Both the position numbers and the translations under genes were made by a program. DNA of 64,000 nucleotides from Aegilops tauschii subsp. strangulata. Its lineage: Eukaryota; Streptophyta; Magnoliopsida; Poales; Poaceae. Each line of letters starts with the position of its first letter. Position 1 is the first letter of the stretch. The notes beneath the pieces were generated by a model. It was not told where the DNA came from. It saw nothing but the letters and a program-made list of their open reading frames with translations, and did not search any database. The stretch covers positions 147,881,207 to 147,945,206 of the forward strand of contig NC_053037.3 in the NCBI RefSeq assembly GCF_002575655.3, given 5' to 3'. This document shows positions 22,996 to 33,222 of the stretch, piece by piece.

Positions 22996-23172
22996 TACTC
23001 CCTTGCCAGCGCGCGCTTCCCGCGTGAAACGGTCAACGTCGCCCTGGAGCGTCAGTGCCGCATTAATGCCTGGCCAGAGCTGAGGCGACCTCTCACTGGC
23101 GTCGGCTTTAAAGCGGCACGACGGCCTAGAGAGCGCCGCTTCCCCGTGCACCGACTGCTCCGCGTCGAGGCT
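22996..23172. repeat. Duplicated segment, copy 1
   Basis: Shares with 26598-26887 the strings GCGCGCTTCCCGC, ATGCCGCATT-like, GCGACCTCTCACTGGCG and CGACTGCTCCGCGT in the same order. Copy 2 has a 111-bp insertion. Confidence 0.75.
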
Positions 23173-23180
23173 GGCCATAG

Positions 23181-23489
23181 GCCCTCTTTGGATCCATGGG
23201 TTAGAGTTAGTTTGAGCTAGTTGGGCTCAAATAGCCCTAAAGTATCCAAGCATGAGGGTTTAAATTGGAGCAAGTTGCACCAAACCCACCAAAAAAATAT
23301 CCCGCCCAAGAGGTGCTAACTGGAGATAGTTCTCATTGGGACCACTGAAAAATCACTTCTCTCTCTCCATCAAGTGCATTTATTGTCAATCTAAACCTGT
23401 CACCCAAACACCTCTTTGGCTACAGTTAGTTCAGGGTTAGTCATGAGTTAGTCTAACCTCTAGCTAAGTTAGAGTATCCAAACAAGAGC
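23181..23489. mobile_element. hAT-like MITE, about 310 bp, copy 1
   Basis: Ends GCCCTCTTTGGATCC and, inverted, GCTCTTGTTTGGATA form imperfect terminal repeats; the body has GGGTTAGAGTTAGTTTGAGC and AACCTCTAGCTAAGTTAGAG. Related copies are at 31403-31837 (opposite orientation) and 58531-58803. The expected 8-bp target duplication is not clear here. Confidence 0.6.
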
Positions 23490-24529
23490 AGTATAGGACA
23501 TGCAAGTTGCTCAAAGCATACAGTCAAATTCGTACGTGAAAGGATTTTTTCTTTTTGAAAACGGAACGTGAAAGGAATTTTTTTAGAATGATCTTGGCAT
23601 GTCGCTAACATGTGATGAGTTAACTGACCTCAATAGACGGCAAAAACGCCAGCCCGCCGCACTTTGAGAGAGACGAGGAGGGAGAAGCGATACGGGCTGC
23701 TGGATTACTAGAGATAGGTGTCGCACGGAAGCCAAGAAATATGGTGATAGCGTGGGTTAGCTATGTACTAGTATGATGTAACTACACTGGGCTGCCGTGT
23801 TTCGTACTCTTCCAGTCCACTATGGAGATGATTGGTTGATTATATATCGCTGAATAATATAAAATATTATGAGTGCAGACGCTCCACCCCGAGGTTCCTT
23901 GCTCCTTCTCGGTCGTCGGGAATCTATGTTCTTCCGCTCTATTTTTTTACATGAGCTTTGTTCATCCTTTTGCCAACACGCGACACATCTAGCATCAAGG
24001 TGCACGTGTCATGCAAGGATCGTTCCATCTATATGAAGAACACGTGGGACTGGAACTACGAGACGGACATGTACCCAGCAGTGGACATGCGAACTTGTGT
24101 AATGTAGCGCAGTAAGTGAAGTAGAAAGGCACAAATAGTATGAACATGCGTGGTATATAGGCATTTGTCTCTTACTACCACTAAATGTTGTACGTGCAAT
24201 GCCCGGTGATGTTATGGAGTACGTGACTAAGTACTCTACTACTACTATATTAATTGGAGGCACATATTAGCTTTTATATTTGTTTACGTGTATGCCCCGA
24301 GAGCTTCCAACTAGACGTGTCTTTCTCTCCGGGTCGCACTTTGTCTCATTCATACCACTAGTACAGTAGTATTACTACATGTGGTCTCCGACCCAGAAGT
24401 GGAGACGTTCTACAGTACCACGTTGTTCATGTCCCACTCCTTTCGCTGACGTGTGCGACATCCAGCACGTGCAGTGTGTTTGGCACTCCTTCGTCGTAAG
24501 AGTTGAAATGCTAGCTTTCATTAGAAATA

Positions 24530-24830
24530 AAAAATAAATATAAATCACCAGTGATACTATACCACGCGGTTTCCTTGCTCCTCGATATTGGAAAGAATAC
24601 TTCCGCTCACCGACATGTGGGACGTCGACCATCCTGGTCCACTTGCCATTCCCACATAACTCCAAGGGAGAGTCACCCAGGTCGTCGCGCCGCAGTAATT
24701 ACTAATGAGCCGTCAAATCACAGGCCCAACCTTTTACCTACTATGAAGTTGCTCGGACGAAGGAACCATCATGACTTCGTTGAATTCCGCTTGTTGAAGA
24801 AAACTACTGTACCAGCAGTACTGCTAGCTA
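24530..24830. repeat. Internal duplication of the CACTA element, copy A
   Basis: Shares GACATGTGGGACGTCGACCA, CCTGGTCCAC and CGGACGAAGGAACCATCATG with 28960-29190 (copy B). It also shares CACCCAGGTCGTCGCGCCG...GAGCCGTCAAATC with the flanks of the hAT-like MITE at 31403-31837 (copy C, 31255-31402 and 31838-31880). Weaker relatives lie near 23860-24060 and 27837-27950. It has no open frame; it looks like repeated promoter or spacer sequence. Confidence 0.65.
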
Positions 24831-24848
24831 CAGTAGTTACTCCAGCAG

Positions 24849-24990
24849 AGGCCTCCTTTGGTTCATAGGATAGGAATTTTATAGGAATATGAAAATCATA
24901 GGAAGTGAGATGACATGCATCTCAATTCCTATAGAGAAAGAGATGCCATTTGATGCATAGGATAGGAATTTTTCCATTGAGTCTAGGCTA
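24849..24990. mobile_element. MITE-like repeat with CCTTTGGTTCATAGGATAGG
   Basis: CTCCTTTGGTTCATAGGATA and an internal near-copy (TTTGATGCATAGGATAGGAA) surround a short AT-rich body with CATCTCAATTCCTATAG. I recognise this as a common small grass repeat, but superfamily and exact ends are uncertain. Confidence 0.45.
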
Positions 24991-25107
24991 ATGTACTGGT
25001 AATTTGCTCTAAAAACAACAGTAGTAACTAGTAGTACTATTACATGCTCGTAATTAATTAAACAAACGTACGGGCGACACAGACACACACACTAACTACT
25101 AGTACTA

Positions 25108-25494
25108 CTACTTCTCACATGCTGGCCAGACACCGTCGTTCTCCTTCCCGGCTTTGTCGGCGACACCCCACCGTGCTTGGATCTCCGCCGACCTCTCCGC
25201 AGCAGAGCGTGCGTCCTCTTCTTTCTTGCGGCGGCGGGCCTCTCTTTTCTTGAGTGCTTTCTGACTTTTCCGCTCCCTCTGTGCGGCTTTGGCCGCCTCT
25301 TGCTCTACCACCCATTCGGCCTTGGCAGCTTCAAATTCCGCCCACATAGGTGTGAGGTCGCGAGCGGCGATGAAATCGGCATGGCGGGATGCCACCGCTT
25401 GCCTACCATTCTGTGTGCGGTCGTGGGCGGCGAGGAACTCGGCGTGGCGGGATGCCATCGCTTCCTTACCGGTTAGTGTGCGGCGCGGTGGCAT
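25108..25494 (-). CDS. Small charged, alanine-rich protein, unknown (possible captured exon)
   Basis: 128 residues with ATG at 25494. Residues 13-27 (AMASRHAEFLAAHDR) and 33-46 (AVASRHADFIAARD) are an internal duplication. Residues 55-105 are rich in Ala, Glu, Lys and Arg with heptad-like spacing, so a coiled coil is likely. Composition and GC content are gene-like compared with the surrounding AT-rich spacer. It has no motif I can assign. It could be an exon captured by the CACTA element; no splice partner was found. Confidence 0.45.
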   Translation of the reverse strand: MPPRRTLTGKEAMASRHAEFLAAHDRTQNGRQAVASRHADFIAARDLTPMWAEFEAAKAEWVVEQEAAKAAQRERKSQKALKKREARRRKKEEDARSAAERSAEIQARWGVADKAGKENDGVWPACEK

Positions 25495-25690
25495 GAACGA
25501 CGCTTGGTGACAACTCTGGGGTGGAGTGGCCGGACAACCGTAAAGTGCATTGGTTTGTCAAGAGCTCAAGAACAGAAGACGAAGGAAATTTGGATTCCCC
25601 TTCAATCCTGGTCATTTATTACCGAGTAAAATGCATTGGCGTTCATTGAACTTGTCTTGATAGCTCACTTTGATCATTGTATACGAGATA

Positions 25691-26003
25691 CTCCCTCCTT
25701 TCTGGTTTATAACGCTTATCTCAAATTTTTCGTTTTCCCGATTTAAAGGGCTCATCTCCAACTCCTATTGAGATTCTGAGGCGCATTAAATCTTTGCATG
25801 CAATAATTCAAAAGGAACTCACCAATGCATGCAATGTTCCTACTCATCTAGTGGCCAAGCATGCATGCAGTGTAATTAATCCACATTAATGCATTAGTTT
25901 AATTTGGGTACTTTTATAAAGTACGAGATATATTCCTCCACTCATCATCTGCCTTGATAGATGAGATTTCAGATTTGAGCCCTATAAACCGAAAAGGAGG
26001 GAG
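25691..26003. mobile_element. Stowaway-like MITE, 313 bp
   Basis: Starts CTCCCTCCTTTCTGGTTTAT and ends with the inverted ATAAACCGAAAAGGAGGGAG. TA flanks both ends (25689-25690, 26004-26005). A truncated copy of its right half is at 31066-31190. Confidence 0.85.
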
Positions 26004-26597
26004 TATGGTGATTATACGGTCACTGGCTCAGTGTATAGCTCCGTATTTGTCTGGTTGACCAGTCAAACAGTCCGCATGCGCCTCATCAACTCGTGTTCTT
26101 TATCTATCTATCTATGCGGGCCTACCTATCAGGGGAGAAAGAAATAAAAACCAAAATTATGCGTATGTGACATTACTGTTTAGACGTTTGCTGGAGGCCT
26201 CCGCGAACACCGAGCATGTATTCACCTGGCTCAACACCAACGGTCATACTCGTGACTCGGCGCCTTGCTCATGTATATCGTCCATCACAACGACAATCTA
26301 TAGAACAGCCTAGCTAGAGAGGGTACTATGGTGCGGAGTATGTACTATCGTGAGCAACAGATCATAGTGCCACTGCACACGAGTGTGTGTCTAATCGATT
26401 CGTCCATTATTCGTAAGTTATGTATGGTTGTGTGGTGTCTAATGGTGGTCGTCGAATGCTAGCTGGCGACAAGAGCAGTTGCATGGACGCCTGGTTGTCA
26501 ATACGTGCCGCATACGCTTCAAAGGCTCGTCATCCATGAGTTCACATTTTACCACCACGCCAGCGTCTGACCGCCCTGGCCTACCGAAACCCCTTCC

Positions 26598-26887
26598 ATC
26601 GCTAGCGCGCGCTTCCCGCCTGAAACGATCACCGTCTCTCCAGAACGTCAATGCCGCATTCACCAGCCTTAACTGCAGGTGCAGTTGGTGTGTCACTGAC
26701 ATGCGGGCCTGATGCCCGTTGGGCCCACATGTCAGTGAGACAACACACCTGCGGTTAAGTCACTAAAGCAGCGTCGCATTCACGCCGACGCGACCTCTCA
26801 CTGGCGCTGGCATTGCAGCAACGCGACGGCCGAGAGAGCGCCACCCACGCGGCATCCCGGTGCAAGCGACTGCTCCGCGTTAATGAC
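26598..26887. repeat. Duplicated segment, copy 2
   Basis: Counterpart of 22996-23172, interrupted by the insertion at 26664-26774. Outside the insertion it has the same order of shared strings, ending CGACTGCTCCGCGTTAATG. Confidence 0.75.
26664..26774. mobile_element. Mutator-type MITE-like insertion, 111 bp, with 9-bp direct repeats
   Basis: A hairpin-forming segment (CTTAACTGCAGGTG against CACCTGCGGTTAAG, with inner GTCACTGACATG against CATGTCAGTGAG) lies between two perfect copies of CGCATTCAC (26655-26663, 26775-26783). The paralogous segment at 22996-23172 lacks it. The two ends are not symmetric: 12-15 bp at the right have no left counterpart, so one end may be worn. Confidence 0.6.
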
Positions 26888-27052
26888 ACCACGGCTGCCG
26901 ACGAACCTAGTCCGGTGCCAGCCGTCCATCCGTGTGCCGCGACTCATTGCCATTCGCCCGCTATATTAACTTGAGCCCCAGCTCCCAGCCATAGCCAAAG
27001 ACCCACACTCATTCTCCTCCGGTCCCTTCGTTCTGTTGGCACCACTCCAACC

Positions 27053-27510
27053 ATGGCCTCCGGGCACTCCAAAGCTCTCTTGGACGTACTGTCGCAGGAG
27101 CAGACGAAGGACATCGGTGGCTCCGCTCCGAAGCTCTCTTGGACGTACTCTCGCAGGAGCAGATGAAGGAGATGACCGGCTCCCCCCCCGGCCGCCCTCC
27201 ACCGCCACGACCACGAAGTCGGCGCACGTGCGCGGGCGCAGCCAGCAGCGAGGAAGAGTAGTACATGGTAGGTCGCCATCGCTCTGGTCCCAGGAAGGCC
27301 ACCGCTCCTCCACTCAGTCCATGCCAAGCTTGGTGGGATAAAAATCGGCGGCCGATTAGCCGCTTGACGGCGACGTGGAGGCGGAAATCTTCATAACCTT
27401 GTGCTCCGGAGGAGGAGGTTATCGAGGCGGATAAGGAGGAGGCAAAGGCAATGGCCGGCTTTCTCGGGTTCATGGCCGGACATGGTGGTCGGGGCCCGGC
27501 GATCGTTTAG
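27053..27510 (+). pseudogene. Gene-like remnant, unknown
   Basis: A TATA-like TATATTA (26962-26968) lies about 90 bp before an ATG in good context (CCATGG, 27053). The frame MASGHSKALLDVLSQEQ is followed by a near repeat of the same DNA 59 bp later (AAGCTCTCTTGGACGTACT), and a frameshift lies between. A coding-looking C-terminus (APEEEVIEADKEEAKAMAG ... GRGPAIV, stop at 27510) is followed by an AT-rich stretch resembling a 3' UTR. The middle (27180-27400) cannot be read in one frame. Function unknown. Confidence 0.35.
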
Positions 27511-28463
27511 ATTAGGTTTACAGTAGGTTTTAGTACGGTTTGTGCGAAATATGTAATGAATTTCGTCCAGTTTATAGGAAAAGTTCTCGAAATGTAATGA
27601 ATTTCATCTGGTCAATTTGAAATTTGCTTTGTTTGCACGAATTTCGTCCGGTTAGTTCATATAGTTGTCGAAAGGTATGCGGGCAGCATTGGATGGCATC
27701 CATCAGTGTCCTCGGACAGATGCCAGTGTAAATTTGAGGGCCAGCGCTGGAGATGCCCTAACTATCATGCTATAATCGCTAACAGTGCTCCATTATTTCG
27801 CAGGGAACAATTATCCGTCGATCAAAATCAGATCCGCCGTGTTTCGCACTCCTCCCACGTAAGAGTGTAGACTCTTGCTTACATAAAAATGGAGCAAGTG
27901 GACGGCACTGTAGCACGTCATATCACTCAAACTAGCCCGCCTAACGTGCGGGAAAGCACCGCCCTCGTCATTTTGTTCTGGATTTCTATCAATCCATTGC
28001 ACGAAAATGTTACGCTTTGCAAGTTCAAAAGGAAAAGGCGGCACACTTACAACTCGTACGCGTCGCGTTCACGTCGCACCCCCGACAGTCTGGCTCACAC
28101 GCCGCTCACCAGAGGGAACACACGTTGTCTTGCATTTTCACTGACATGTGGGACTGCAATTGAATAAACCGTCGATAACCGAAATCTAATCGCTCGGCGG
28201 GAGACGGCTGAGAGGAGAGAGACGGGAGAGGGAGAAGAGATCGCCCGCCCACCGTGCACGGACTCCAAGAAATATGTGGTGATAATGTGAGGTGGGCCAT
28301 GCGGGAGTCCGCACCGCTTCCAAGCCCACTTCTTACCGCCATGGCTCACCAGAACCCCTCCCCCACCCCACCACCTCCCCGCGCGCGCTCCCCCCTCAGA
28401 GGCCAGCTGCCCGCATTCATAGCAAGTACTATAGCTCGCACTGGTAAAATTCTGGGCTATAAA
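27511..28463. other. CACTA interior without a recognised gene
   Basis: It contains two TAATGAATTTCGTCC-type near repeats (27556, 27596), likely the 3' UTR of the remnant before it. It also has a diverged copy of the GCCGTGTTTCGCACTCCTCC segment that recurs near 23800 and 28910. Confidence 0.4.
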
Positions 28464-28870
28464 GGGCATGTACAATGGTTGATAAGATAGTCTTATCATA
28501 AGTCTTGCATGTAATTTAGAGATGACAAAAAACATGTGTACAATGGATCATCTCTTAGCCTTATCTTCAATAACTAGTTATTCCTAAAACATGGTGAAAC
28601 ATATTGTGCTAAGAGATCATCTCTTGTCTTCTCGACAAGCCCGCTTATGTGGAGGAGAGAGAGGCATTGACAAAGTCAAGGAGTGGGATCTGCAAGAGCC
28701 CGTCTCTACACGTGCTCCTAGGTATAAAAAAACTAATTCTAAAAAAGAGGCATAAAAAACAATTGTGTCTAAAAAAAGAAAGGTAAAAAACATTTGAGAG
28801 GAAATAGATAGAGAGAAAGTGAGAAAAAGTTGTAACCTTATAGTCAACACTATGGTAGTATTACAAGAGG
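28464..28870. mobile_element. Possible Harbinger/Tourist-like MITE
   Basis: GGGCATGTACAATGGTTGAT at the left and, inverted, a related but worn sequence (CTACCATAGTGTTGACTATA) at the right. The type of left end, GTACAATGG, is common in grass PIF/Harbinger MITEs. Boundaries and superfamily are uncertain. Confidence 0.4.
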
Positions 28871-29254
28871 AAGGAGGGAGTGGTGCACATGCCAAGTTCA
28901 CTGGGCTGCCGTGTTTCACACTCCTCCGTCGTAACAGTGGAGACAATAGGTTTCATAAAAAATAAACAATGAATACTCGTTGCTCGTCCACTTTATCGGA
29001 AAGAATACTTTCATTCACCGACATGTGGGACGTCGACCATCCTGGTCCACCTGCCATGCACAAAATTATCCTAGCCCACCTGCCATGCACAAAGTTAGTC
29101 GGACGAAGGAACCATCATGACTTCATTGAATTCCGCTTCTTCATGAAAACTTACTCTACCCGTAGTACTGCTACCACACGCGAAGACTGGACGACACTGT
29201 ACCACGTCATATCACTAAAACCCACTAGGCCAAACTAGCCCGCCTAGGATTTGT

Positions 29255-29313
29255 ACTCCCTCCGTTTCAAAGTTAGTAGTACAAAGTTGACTCATCTATT
29301 TTGGAACGGAGGA
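29255..29313. mobile_element. Short degenerate Stowaway remnant
   Basis: CTCCCTCCGTTTCAAAGTTA and, after 25 bp, TATTTTGGAACGGAGGAAC form imperfect inverted ends. TA precedes the left end; the right TA is lost. Confidence 0.5.
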
Positions 29314-29843
29314 ACGTCTCTGTACTGCTATGATTTTGTGTTGTACGTCTCTGTACTTTTGCTACGATTTTCCTACCCTATGAACCAAATGAGGCCTGAA
29401 TGTATCCGTGTCGACTATTGTCTGATCGATCACTAAGCCTACAATTTTAGGAGCTTGGGCTATTGGCCGATCGACGACGGATCAGTATAAGCGTACCACG
29501 AGCTCATCAGCCCCAACATTTCTCTTTGGTGAGTGTTTTGCAAGTACTATAGCTCGCACAGTAGCTAGCCTACTAACACCAAGAATCATCAAAATAAGCC
29601 CTGCTGATATGATAAACAGTTCAAACTTACATCTAAGCATGCCATATATTACATCAAAAGTTGGTGAGGATACATCTGTTTCCATAACTTGGAGAGGGTT
29701 CGCATGATTCACTATCAAACAAAAGTAGCAAGTACCGCCCACACAAGATAGTGCACTAGCCCTAAGATGGTTTGATAACACACATCGTTCTGGTAATTAA
29801 ACACAGGGCAATGCAAACTACCCTGAAGGATTAGCGCGACCAA

Positions 29844-30563
29844 CTATTTCTTGTCATCGATCTCTCGGGCAATGACCACAACACGGACAGCGGCATGGGA
29901 ATCGATCTCTGGGGCGATGTCCACAGGACTGACAGTGACATCAGAATCGATCTCTGGGGCGATGTCCACAGGATGTACAGCGGCAACGGAATCGATCTCC
30001 GGGGCGATGCCAACTGGACGGACCGCGACATCGAAAACGATTTCTGGGGCGTTGTCCACAGGACAGGTCGCGACATCGGAATCATCAAGGACGTCCACCG
30101 ACACCTGCACAACCCTAACATATTAGCAAGCACATTGCAAATAATCAAAAACCACAACTTTTGGTAACAAGCCATTATTTTTTACCTTGTGCAGCTCACC
30201 GGGGGATCCCATCCCTCCGGGGGCCATCTCCTCGTCCTCCATGGGGGCCATCACCTTGCCAGGGGAATACTGCTTCTCAACGGCGACTATCTCCTCAAAC
30301 TCGGCCTTGAGCCTCGCATAGGTGGCCATCTGAGTTTCTCGGGTAGGCACGGTGGGGCCCTTGCTGTTCTTCCAACTTTCTTTGAGGAGTTCGTCCACCA
30401 ACGTCGTCAACTCTTTGGCCAGTGCTTGTTTCTTGGAGTTCTTCGTCTCCATGGGTTGGCCCGCCAACATGGTCAACTCGTTGGTTGGTGCTCGCTTCCT
30501 GGAGATCGCTATCTCCAGTAGGTTGTCCGCCGACAACTCTTTGCCTAGTGCTCCAGGATCCAT
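29844..30563 (-). CDS. Two-exon gene, 212 residues, with C-terminal 15-residue repeats; unknown function
   Basis: Exon 1 is 30186-30563 (ATG at 30563, MDPGALGKELSADNLLE, 126 codons). Exon 2 is 29844-30104 (stop TAG). An 81-bp intron with GTAAAA at the donor and TTGTGCAG at the acceptor joins them in phase 0 (GELHK, then VSVDVLDD). The N-terminal half is Lys/Glu-rich and likely helical, with two related segments (RAPTNELTMLAGQ, QALAKELTTLVDE). The C-terminal half is about five copies of a 15-residue unit of the type PVDIAPEIDSDVAVS. Both exons are open. It may be a gene carried by the CACTA element or a captured host gene; I do not recognise the family. An alternative reading frame of exon 1 is also open, but it does not join exon 2 in phase. 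Confidence 0.55.
29850..30085 (-). repeat. Coding minisatellite, 45-bp unit
   Basis: About five units of the type GATCTCYGGGGCGATGTCCA plus 25 bp, in register with the reading frame of exon 2 (45 bp is 15 codons). Variation between units changes mostly the D/V/A/S positions and keeps IAPEID. Confidence 0.85.
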
Positions 30564-31065
30564 CAATGAACTGACAAACAGAAAGCAATCGAAAGGAAAC
30601 CACAATCACAATGAAAACGGGAAAAGAATAGGCTATGAGAATCGGTCGGTGCTTCGCAAAAAGAAGATTCTTGGAATGAAAATATAGCAGCATCACTGAT
30701 TTGCCCACCTTTCCTTCGTCGGTACAGAAGAAAAATGGCAGAAGTGAGTAGCCTTGAGTGAGGTTTTCCTCAAGAAAGGGGAGAAAGGGCTTCAACGAGC
30801 GTTCCAGTGAAATGATGGTTGCTTCGTGCAGTCCAACTTTGAGGCCACTTTACCACTGCTGGTAAAGGTGTGGGTTTTGTGATATGACGGGTCATGACGG
30901 CCACACCGGGGTGACCGGTGAGTTTCGACTGTAGCACCACACTGTGATTTGGTGGATGGCACGCGGGCCCGGATGCTTTTATGTCCGCATGTAGATAGAG
31001 CGGCTAGTCATATTGGAGTGCTCAATATTGTGCACCGCGACCATGGCAGAGAGGAAAACGAGAGA

Positions 31066-31190
31066 ACTACGTAATTAATGCATGAGTTTAATGAGGGTAG
31101 TTTTGTAAAGTACGAGATACATTCCTCCAATCGCAAAATGCCTTGGTTGATGAGATTTGAGATTTGAGCCCTATAAACGGGAAGGGAGAT
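31066..31190. mobile_element. Truncated copy of the 313-bp Stowaway-like MITE
   Basis: AATTAATGCATGAGTTTAAT, GTACGAGATACATTCCTCCA and TTTGAGCCCTATAAACGG match the right half of 25691-26003. The left half is missing, and AGATTTGAGATTTGAGAT is duplicated at the end. Confidence 0.7.
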
Positions 31191-31402
31191 TTGAGATTTG
31201 AGATACTGCACGCGGTGTAGTCTAGTCACTTGTTGGAACCTCTAGAAAGACTTATACCGCATGATTCTTTGCTCCTTCTTACTACTACGTACTACTTTGC
31301 CGACATGTGGGACAGCCAGTAGCATCCGGGTCGACGTAATACGTGTCATGCACCAGATTAGAGTGCGGAACGGAAGGGGGGCATCACCCCGGTCGTACCG
31401 CC

Positions 31403-31837
31403 TGGCCCTGTTTGGATACTCTAACTCAGTTAAAGGTTAGGGTTAGATTCTAATACTGAACTAACCCTAAAGTAACTCTAGCAAAAGAGGTGTTTGGATG
31501 ACAGGGTTAGATGGAGCGCGGATACGGCGAGGTGCCTTCATGGGCGGTGCGAGAGGGAGGGAGGGAGAGGACGAGAAGCTTCGAGGAAGTGGGGAGGGAT
31601 CTGCTGTGGGGAGAGCGAGAGAAAAATGTGTTTTTTAGTGTCCCGAGAAGAACTAACCCAAATAAGCACCTCTTGGGTGGGTTAGATTTTTTTTGGGTTA
31701 GTTGAGTTCAAACTAACCCAAACTAACTCTAACACATGGATCCAAGCAGTAACCCAAACTAACCCTATTGTTTGGATTTTTTTGGGTTACTTGATTTCAA
31801 ACTAACCGAAAATAACTCTAACACATGGATCCAAACA
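31403..31837. mobile_element. hAT-like MITE, copy 2, with internal change
   Basis: Begins TGGCCCTGTTTGGATACTCT and ends CATGGATCCAAACA, inverted relative to 23181-23489. Its centre (31508-31620) is unrelated GC-rich sequence, and the right end is partly duplicated (ACTAACTCTAACACATGGAT occurs twice). Flanking octamers GTACCGCC and GTAACGCG are probably a worn 8-bp target duplication. The unoccupied form of this site is visible at 24640-24720 in copy A of the internal duplication. Confidence 0.6.
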
Positions 31838-31880
31838 GTAACGCGCCGTCAAATCGCACAGCCCGACGTTTCCAGCAGTA

Positions 31881-32954
31881 AGTATGTTGAATCCGCTACT
31901 CCCTCACCTGCCTTGCCTCTCTGTCAAACCGCCTACGCGAAAACTGCCGCGCGTACTGCCCGAGAAAAGCCCTGCCCTCAACTTTTAACTACGCGAAAAT
32001 AGTTCGAGCTTGTCTGTTCTATATAAATACTAGTACTGTATGTTTATTCACCCATGGGGTTGTTCAATGAATGGAGGGCCCGGGAGCACAAGTGAACAAT
32101 ACTAGTAGTACTAGTAAGTAGGAGTCGTACAGGTAGTCACCTTAAATAGAGAGTTTCTTTTCTTTAATGCCACGTACACAAATTGAAACGCTTGTTGTGG
32201 AGAGAAAAAGATAATCACTCCACTATATATGCATGCAGGGGCCTGAGCGCTTGCTTTACTAGGGTTGCTCTCTTCATTCTCTCATCCTCTCCAGATATAA
32301 ACAAGACAGCCGTAGCGACATTTTCTCTCTGCTCACCGCTGGTCATAGATCCGGCCAGATCCCTTCGGCTGGTGTGTGTAGAGGACTAGGTGCATCGTTT
32401 ATGCGGTCATCGCCGGCGAGGGAGGAAACCCACAGCTGCCGGAGGGGCCCGATCCTCTGCCCGTGCCGTTCTCTCCGACACAGCGCCGGCTCGGGAGGTC
32501 CTCCGACCCTTCTTCCTCCCTGCCGTATTGTCCACAGATCCGACCTACCGCCGCCGACATCCCGACGACCCTCAGGTATAAGTTCTTCGAAAGCGGCCTT
32601 GCTCTACTGCCCCAGCTCCCCACATGTCTGCATGTGCATCTTTTTCTACCCCCATCAGCTCTTCCAAAGCCACCTAAATTTTTAGTATTATTAGAGGTAA
32701 AGCTACTTCATGCATTCGAATCTAGGGCTTTGTTCAAACAACGAAGAAAGGGGGGATAGTTGTAGAATGAATCTAGGACTTGGTTCAAAGAGGAAATAAT
32801 ATGGTGAAAGTAGTAGAGACCGGATACCCAACCGGTCTCTTGGTTGAAAAGGGAAATAATGGGAAAACGCAGTACAAACTGGATAAGGAATAGATCTATT
32901 ATTGGTTGAAAAAAGGATAGAAAGTGGCGGCTGGTGGACAAGTCAACAAAGTAT
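31881..32954 (+). other. Possible transcription start region with first exon
   Basis: A TATA-like AGATATAAACAAG (about 32293) is followed by GC-rich sequence with CCCTCAG|GTATAAG (donor-like, about 32575). No protein could be assigned. The rest has no recognised feature. Confidence 0.25.
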
Positions 32955-33222
32955 GTCCAGGATTAGATTTGTTGCCCTGACATAGTAAAAGGTCTCCAGG
33001 ATTAGAATTGCTGCACTCACATAGTAAAAGGTCTAAGGATTAGATTTGCTGCCCTGACATAGTAAAAGGTCTCCAGGATTAGATTTGCTACCCTCACATA
33101 GTAAAAAGTCTCCAGGATTAGATTTGCTGCCCTCACATAGTACAAGGTCTCCAGGATTAGGTTTGCCGCCTTCACATAGTAAAAGGTCTCCAGGATTAGA
33201 TTTGCTGCCCTCACATAGCATG
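32955..33222. repeat. Minisatellite, 39-bp unit, about 7 copies
   Basis: Units of TCCAGGATTAGATTTGCTGC plus CCTCACATAGTAAAAGGTC; one unit is 38 bp and the last is partial. Chance open frames on both strands reflect the unit length being divisible by three. Confidence 0.95.

Noticed and set aside
29482..29781. 99-residue minus-strand frame with a hydrophobic segment
   Set aside because: It follows the stop of the two-exon gene, has no splice acceptor in a useful phase and no recognisable motif.
30295..30795. Alternative 166-residue minus-strand frame overlapping the two-exon gene
   Set aside because: It is open and repeat-containing, but it does not join the downstream exon in phase, whereas the frame starting at 30563 does; both look repetitive because the DNA is.
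32955..33222. CRISPR-like array of evenly spaced repeats
   Set aside because: The 39-bp units are contiguous with no unique spacers and the sequence is plant nuclear; it is a minisatellite.
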